From Bacteroidota bacterium (GTDB taxonomy: Bacteria; Bacteroidota; Ignavibacteria; Tepidaquicellales; Tepidaquicellaceae), in NCBI GenBank assembly GCA_003519545.1, contig DOWN01000090.1:1-11342 (forward strand): a stretch of DNA of 11,342 bases, given 5' to 3'. Positions 7,636 to 11,342 of this stretch are shown piece after piece. The number at the start of each line of letters is the position of its first letter. Positions within the stretch are counted from its first letter, which is position 1. The translations under genes were made by a program, and so were the position numbers. Below the pieces are notes generated by a model. That model saw only the letters and a program-made list of their open reading frames with translations, was not told the origin of the DNA and ran no database searches.

Positions 7636-8529
7636 ATGAGCCAGAATCCTACAAATAAAGTAACAAAAAAAGCACCGATTGACGGCATTGAATTATTAAA
7701 TATGCCTTATGGTGCTCCGGACTTAAAAGCAGTATTGCAGAAATACACAATGCGTGGTTTGATAACTGCGATTTTGATTTTTGCACTTGGAACAGGCGGT
7801 ATGGCAACCTATTTCTATCTTGATGCAAAAGCGAAAGAAAATGCTGAAGAAGAAATAGTAGCACCGAGAATCATTATGCTTGAGGATCTTGAGACTCCAC
7901 CTCCTGCAAGCGATGATGCTGAACCACCTCCACCTGATGTTGAGGTTCCACAAACGATTGTAGCATTAAAAGATCTTGAGGCGATGACTCCGGAGCCTGT
8001 TAAAAAAGAGTTGAGTGAAATTTCTACTATTAAAACTCAGCAAAAACTTGAAGAGATTACTCAGCCGGTTTCTAAAGAAGGTGATGAGAACGCTCCTAAA
8101 GTTAACTATACAGGTCCTATCGGATTGAAAGAGAAAAAAGTAGAAGAAAAGATTGAAAAGAAAGAAGAAAAAGTTGTACAGAAAAAAGATGTTTATCAGC
8201 AATTTGAAGTTGAGAAAGCACCAAGCCCTGTAAACTTATCTTCAGTAAGAAGTTCAATGAGATATCCTGAAATCGCAAGAAGTCAGGGAATTGAAGGAAG
8301 AATTACAGTAAAAGTATTGGTAGGAACTAACGGATCTGTTCAGAGAGTCGGCGGTATCAGCGGACCTGAAGTATTTCACAGTGAAGTAAGAGATAAAGTT
8401 GAAAATTTACAGTTCACTCCGGCTTTACAAAACGGACAACCTGTAAAATGCTGGGTCTCCGTACCATTTAACTTTACATTGAGCAAAGGATTTAAAAAGA
8501 AAGACGAAGAGAAATCTGAAGACGAGTAA
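7636..8529 (+). CDS. Energy transducer TonB family protein
   Basis: A 297-residue TonB-type protein that would carry proton-motive-force energy from an ExbBD motor to outer-membrane receptors. Residues 1-40 are cytoplasmic, longer than in many TonBs; one transmembrane helix spans about 41-61. The periplasmic linker has proline-rich stretches (TPPPASDDAEPPPPDVEVP, 87-105) and a Lys/Glu-rich helix at about 165-185. The C-terminal TonB domain is at about 205-282, with MRYPEIARSQGIEGRITVKV, GTNGSV, LQFTPALQNGQPV and the terminal CWVSVPFNFTL strand. A charged tail (SKGFKKKDEEKSEDE) follows it. The 98-nt upstream spacer has a strong Shine-Dalgarno but no promoter I would defend. A terminator follows at 8550. 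No exbB or exbD lies in the window, so its motor partner must be elsewhere. The symbol is left open because genomes of this group often carry several TonB paralogues. Confidence 0.9.
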   Translation: MSQNPTNKVTKKAPIDGIELLNMPYGAPDLKAVLQKYTMRGLITAILIFALGTGGMATYFYLDAKAKENAEEEIVAPRIIMLEDLETPPPASDDAEPPPPDVEVPQTIVALKDLEAMTPEPVKKELSEISTIKTQQKLEEITQPVSKEGDENAPKVNYTGPIGLKEKKVEEKIEKKEEKVVQKKDVYQQFEVEKAPSPVNLSSVRSSMRYPEIARSQGIEGRITVKVLVGTNGSVQRVGGISGPEVFHSEVRDKVENLQFTPALQNGQPVKCWVSVPFNFTLSKGFKKKDEEKSEDE

Positions 8530-8549
8530 TTAAATTCCGTTTTTTAATA

Positions 8550-8587
8550 ATGCCACTTTTGATTAATTCGGAAGTGGCATATTTTTT
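8550..8587 (+). terminator. Rho-independent terminator after the TonB-family gene
   Basis: A 9-bp perfect stem joins 8550-8558 (ATGCCACTT) and 8572-8580 (AAGTGGCAT) across a 13-nt loop, followed by a run of six T at 8582-8587. Only 14 nt separate the T-run from the next ATG. It may be a full terminator or a partial one that lowers expression of the following genes. Confidence 0.8.
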
Positions 8588-8591
8588 ATAC

Positions 8592-8596
8592 AGGAG
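8592..8596 (+). promoter_or_regulatory. Shine-Dalgarno of the small membrane protein gene
   Basis: AGGAG ends 5 nt before the ATG at 8602. It supports this small ORF as a real gene and lies immediately after the T-run of the preceding terminator. Confidence 0.7.
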
Positions 8597-8601
8597 TTAT
8601 T

Positions 8602-8856
8602 ATGAATGCGACAATAATTATAAATGTAGTTACAAGTGCTGTTGTTTTTGTAATTGGTTTATTAATAGCAATCGGAGTTGTTACTCCTTCGTTTGATACT
8701 TCTCTTAGAATTACTTTTGGAATATTATTTATGGCTTATGGGGTTTACAGATTCGTTACGGCACAGACTAAAATGAAACAGATGAAGTTATATGAACAAA
8801 GAGAGAAAATGAGAATTGAAAAGGAAAAGTTAATAAAAAATGCTGATAAAAGTTAA
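8602..8856 (+). CDS. Small membrane protein with two transmembrane helices and a charged C-terminal helix
   Basis: An 84-residue protein that I do not assign to a named family. It has two hydrophobic segments, about 5-27 and 35-53, joined by a short VTPSFDTSLR turn. A highly charged Lys/Glu/Met-rich stretch (about 56-80, e.g. QREKMRIEKEKL) follows and looks like one long amphipathic or coiled-coil helix, probably cytoplasmic. It is supported as a real gene by its AGGAG ribosome-binding site, good codon use and a 17-nt overlap with the PstS-like gene, which implies coupled translation. The topology suggests a small inner-membrane accessory subunit, perhaps for the TonB/PstS-like/TPR module, but that is context only. 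Confidence 0.8.
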   Translation: MNATIIINVVTSAVVFVIGLLIAIGVVTPSFDTSLRITFGILFMAYGVYRFVTAQTKMKQMKLYEQREKMRIEKEKLIKNADKS

Positions 8857-9808
8857 TACATATTTATTAATCTTAATTTCATTTTTTTATTGTATATTTA
8901 TACAGTCTTGTGATTTTGAAGAAATAAAATCAGTTGCAACTGTCGGCTCGGCAAGTGTTACTGTGGATGATAATCTTGAACCATTAATGAATGCAGAGAA
9001 AAAAGATTTTGAAAGAATAAATCCCGAGTCAAAATTAGAGTTAACTTTTGTGCCGTCAAAAAATGCAGTTGCTGAACTTGTCAATAATCAGACAAGAACA
9101 ATTGTTCTGATGAGAAATTTTAATGCGGAAGAAAAATCTGTTATTAATGAAAATAAAATCGAAATTGATTCAAGTTTAATTGCTTATGATGCCCTTGCTA
9201 TTATTGTAAATCCTCAAAATCCTGTGGCAAGACTAACGTCTGATGAAATAAAAAAAATATTCAGCGGTGAAACTGAAAAATGGAACGGAATAAATTCTCC
9301 GATTAAAGAGCAAAACGAAGAAGTTGCCAAGTTAATGAAAGATTCAAAGATTAAAATTTTTATTCCGAGAAAAAATAATTATTTATATGATTATACAAAA
9401 GACAGTGTGATGAAAGGATTGGAGTTTTCTAAAAATGCAGTTATGTGTTCAACAAATGCTCAAATGTTAGATGAGATTAGAAAAAATCCTAATGGAATAG
9501 GAATTTCAAATATTTGCTGGTTATCTACAGGAAATCAGGACGAACTTGATTCAACCATTAAAGCAGTTAAAGTGTCTAAATTATATGATAATGGTTTACA
9601 AGGAGATTATATGGAATTACATCAAGGATTAGTTTTTAACGGATCATATCCATACAGGTTGCCGGTATTTTTAATGACAACTATAAAGGATATTAGTTTG
9701 ATAACGGGTCTAAGAACATTTTTGACTACAGCACCCGGACAACAGGTTGTTTTAAAACAAGGATTAGTACCGGTCACACAACCGGTAAGAACTATACAAT
9801 TAAATTAA
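8840..9808 (+). CDS. Divergent PstS-like substrate-binding lipoprotein
   Basis: A 322-residue periplasmic binding-protein-fold lipoprotein. Residues 1-24 are a lipoprotein signal with a loose lipobox (IQSC, Cys24). PstS-family landmarks remain: a TVGSASVTVDDNL start in place of GAGAT, DALAIIVNPQNPV followed by LTSDEIKKIFSGETEKWNGI (117-151, very typical), GIGISNICWL (219-228) and the C-terminal TAPGQQVVLKQGLVPV. The phosphate-binding RTDGSGTT loop is missing: the equivalent region reads IFIPRKNNYLYDYT (173-186). The Ser-Asp motif of the first lobe appears as VLMRNFN (89-95). It therefore probably does not bind phosphate in the classical way. The start overlaps the small membrane gene by 17 nt, with a weak AAGGA about 14 nt upstream; the signal peptide supports this ATG. 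The TPR gene follows 23 nt after the stop. Its location beside TonB and TPR genes, not in the pst operon, suggests a different role. Confidence 0.85.
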   Translation: MLIKVNTYLLILISFFYCIFIQSCDFEEIKSVATVGSASVTVDDNLEPLMNAEKKDFERINPESKLELTFVPSKNAVAELVNNQTRTIVLMRNFNAEEKSVINENKIEIDSSLIAYDALAIIVNPQNPVARLTSDEIKKIFSGETEKWNGINSPIKEQNEEVAKLMKDSKIKIFIPRKNNYLYDYTKDSVMKGLEFSKNAVMCSTNAQMLDEIRKNPNGIGISNICWLSTGNQDELDSTIKAVKVSKLYDNGLQGDYMELHQGLVFNGSYPYRLPVFLMTTIKDISLITGLRTFLTTAPGQQVVLKQGLVPVTQPVRTIQLN

Positions 9809-9831
9809 CATATTTAAATTAATATACTATT

Positions 9832-11280
9832 ATGAAAAGAAGAATATTAACAGCGTTAACATTTGTTTTACTCATCAGCTCATCTGTATTTGCTCAGAGC
9901 AATAAAGATAAAGGAATCAGTGCCGTAAAAAGCGGTGATTACGTGAGCGGTGTTAATTTATTAAAAAGTGTTGTAACAAGTGATAAAAGTTATGATGCAA
10001 ATTATTATTATGCTAAAGCTTTAATGGAAACCGGTTCTTATAAAGAAGCGGAACAATATTTTAATATTGCATTGAAAGATGATGACGAAGGTGTTGGTGC
10101 AATGATTGGTTTAGGTGAATTAGCCGCAAGAAAAAAAGAATATGGAAAAGCATACGGATTTTTTAAAAAAGGAAGTAAAGCAGATCCTGAAAATATTCCC
10201 GTATTGCTCGCTTGGGGAAGAACCTATTCAAAAGCAGGAAATATTGACTCGGCAATTTTTATTCTTACAAGAGCGAAATCAATTGATAATAAAAATGCAG
10301 ATGTATATGTAGCACTTGGTGATGCTTACTTCTATAGAAGAGCATATACTGCATCACTTGATAACTATAAAGAAGCATTGAAATTAAATAACAGAAGTGC
10401 AGCCGCTGAGTTTGGTATCGGAAATATTTATTACAGACAAATGTTGCTCGAAAATGATAATACAGGAAAAATTAACGGTCAGTTATTTTCTCAGGCAGCC
10501 TCTCAGTTTGATAAAGCAATTCAACTGGATAAAAATTTTGCACCTGCATATTTTGAACTCGGAAGATTGTATTATTTTAACGGTGACTATGACAAGGCAA
10601 TAACTAATTTTAAAATGTATTCGACTCTTACTCCTGGAACATCAGAGGGTAATGGTTATTACGCTAAGACTTTATATTCACAAAAAAAATATACTGAGGC
10701 AATGGCTTTGGTAAATGAAATGCTTGCTAAAAATCCGAATGATGAAATTGCGAATAAATATAAATCTTTCATATTAATTGATGAAGAGATAAACAAAGAC
10801 GAACCTAATGCAGAAAAGATTAAAGAGGGTATCGCATTATTTACAAAAGTTCCGGCTGAATATCTTGATAAAGAAGATTATGTAAAAATTGCTGAAGCAT
10901 ATATCGCAATTAAAGATTTACAAAACGGTTATAAATATTATTTCAGTGCGATTGATATTGATACAACCGATAGTGATAAAAATGAGTTCTTAAATATGGC
11001 TATTACTCAGATTATGAATAAAGATTATGATAACGCTATGACAAACCTTGCAAAAGCAGAAACATTCGGTGAAGAAGATTACAGAATTGCTTATTACAGA
11101 GGATACGCAAATTTTGAACAGAAAAAATTTGATGAATCAATTGCGGAATTTCAGAAATCAATTGTTTTAAATCCAAATGCTATTTCTCCACAATTGCTGC
11201 TCGCATTTGCTTATGCTCAACTTGATAAAAAAGAAGATGCCATCAGAGAATTTAAAAAAGTATTGGTTTTAGATCCTTAA
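9832..11280 (+). CDS. Exported tetratricopeptide-repeat protein, frame interrupted near the C-terminus
   Basis: A 482-residue TPR protein, probably periplasmic. Residues 1-21 form a clear signal peptide (KRR start, hydrophobic core, VFA before QS). From about residue 25 to the end there are some ten TPR helix pairs, with typical signatures such as YYYAKALMETGSYKEAEQYF, ALGDAYFYRRAYTASLDNY, AYFELGRLYYFNGDYDKAI and RIAYYRGYANFEQKKFDESI. TPR arrays bind proteins and often scaffold envelope complexes. The gene ends at TAA 11278-11280 just after LVLDP, where the next TPR should begin. The same frame continues for 13 codons (NSDAIEALKILEA) to a second TAA at 11320, completing the helix. An intact version would be 496 residues. 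The gene follows the PstS-like gene by 23 nt and is likely co-transcribed. There is no Shine-Dalgarno. Confidence 0.88.
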   Translation: MKRRILTALTFVLLISSSVFAQSNKDKGISAVKSGDYVSGVNLLKSVVTSDKSYDANYYYAKALMETGSYKEAEQYFNIALKDDDEGVGAMIGLGELAARKKEYGKAYGFFKKGSKADPENIPVLLAWGRTYSKAGNIDSAIFILTRAKSIDNKNADVYVALGDAYFYRRAYTASLDNYKEALKLNNRSAAAEFGIGNIYYRQMLLENDNTGKINGQLFSQAASQFDKAIQLDKNFAPAYFELGRLYYFNGDYDKAITNFKMYSTLTPGTSEGNGYYAKTLYSQKKYTEAMALVNEMLAKNPNDEIANKYKSFILIDEEINKDEPNAEKIKEGIALFTKVPAEYLDKEDYVKIAEAYIAIKDLQNGYKYYFSAIDIDTTDSDKNEFLNMAITQIMNKDYDNAMTNLAKAETFGEEDYRIAYYRGYANFEQKKFDESIAEFQKSIVLNPNAISPQLLLAFAYAQLDKKEDAIREFKKVLVLDP

Positions 11281-11322
11281 AATTCAGATGCTATAGAAGC
11301 ATTAAAAATACTGGAAGCATAA
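11281..11322 (+). other. In-frame continuation of the TPR gene beyond its TAA stop
   Basis: Read in the frame of the TPR gene, these bases encode NSDAIEALKILEA followed by TAA. This is the expected end of a TPR unit (LDPxNxDAIEALKxLE). If the TAA at 11278 were AAA, the join would read LDPKNSDAIEALK, a canonical TPR sequence. The stretch is therefore either lost coding sequence after a one-base nonsense change or the product of a sequence error. It is not a separate gene. Confidence 0.7.
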
Positions 11323-11342
11323 AATTTAATTAAATTTATCAA

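Noticed and set aside
7966..8202. Antisense Phe-rich ORF opposite the TonB linker
   Set aside because: Its FFF-rich content is simply the complement of the Lys/Glu-rich linker of the TonB gene; it is not a membrane protein.
10397..10603. 68-codon ORF in another frame of the TPR gene
   Set aside because: It overlaps a clear TPR coding region and shows no independent evidence.
11322..11337. 16-bp perfect palindrome AAATTTAATTAAATTT at the window end
   Set aside because: It is entirely A/T, with no loop, no G/C stem and no T-run, so a terminator or operator role cannot be claimed in so AT-rich a spacer.

Overview
The window looks like a chromosomal segment from an AT-rich member of the Bacteroidota/Chlorobiota supergroup, most likely an Ignavibacteria-type bacterium. 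Four things point there: a secreted YCF48/BNR-repeat protein ending in a type IX secretion (T9SS type A) sorting domain with the NYPNPFNPSTTI signature common in Ignavibacteria and relatives; strong A+T bias in genes and spacers; general absence of Shine-Dalgarno sequences; and candidate promoter elements like the Bacteroidota -7 box (TAnnTTTG). The assignment is inference, since no rRNA or marker gene is present. All genes are on the + strand and coding density is high.

Layout. (1) 43-2223: large secreted YCF48-repeat T9SS cargo protein, closed by a strong hairpin terminator at 2232-2276. (2) 2380-6066: high-affinity phosphate transport operon pstS-pstC-pstA-pstB. It is preceded by three TTAACA-like hexamers in exact 11-bp register (2318-2345), which resemble a Pho box. 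pstC appears to start at a non-AUG codon upstream of its first ATG. No phoU follows pstB. (3) 6123-7537: a membrane-anchored L,D-transpeptidase and, 2 nt later, a small EthD-like protein. (4) 7636-8529: a TonB-type energy transducer with a strong Shine-Dalgarno sequence and its own terminator. (5) 8602-11280: a small two-helix membrane protein, a divergent PstS-like lipoprotein overlapping it by 17 nt, and a periplasmic TPR protein whose reading frame is cut by a TAA 13 codons before a second in-frame stop.

How the genes may work together. The pst genes encode a complete ABC importer: binding lipoprotein, two permeases and an ATPase. The second PstS-like protein keeps the family fold but lacks the phosphate-binding motifs. 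It sits with TonB and a TPR protein rather than with a transporter. From general recall, TonB / PstS-like / TPR neighbourhoods also occur beside exbB-exbD genes in Bacteroidota. The likely reading is therefore an envelope module linked to TonB energisation rather than a second phosphate importer. This is the most interesting part of the window, together with the interrupted TPR frame, the non-AUG pstC start and the Pho-box-like repeats.
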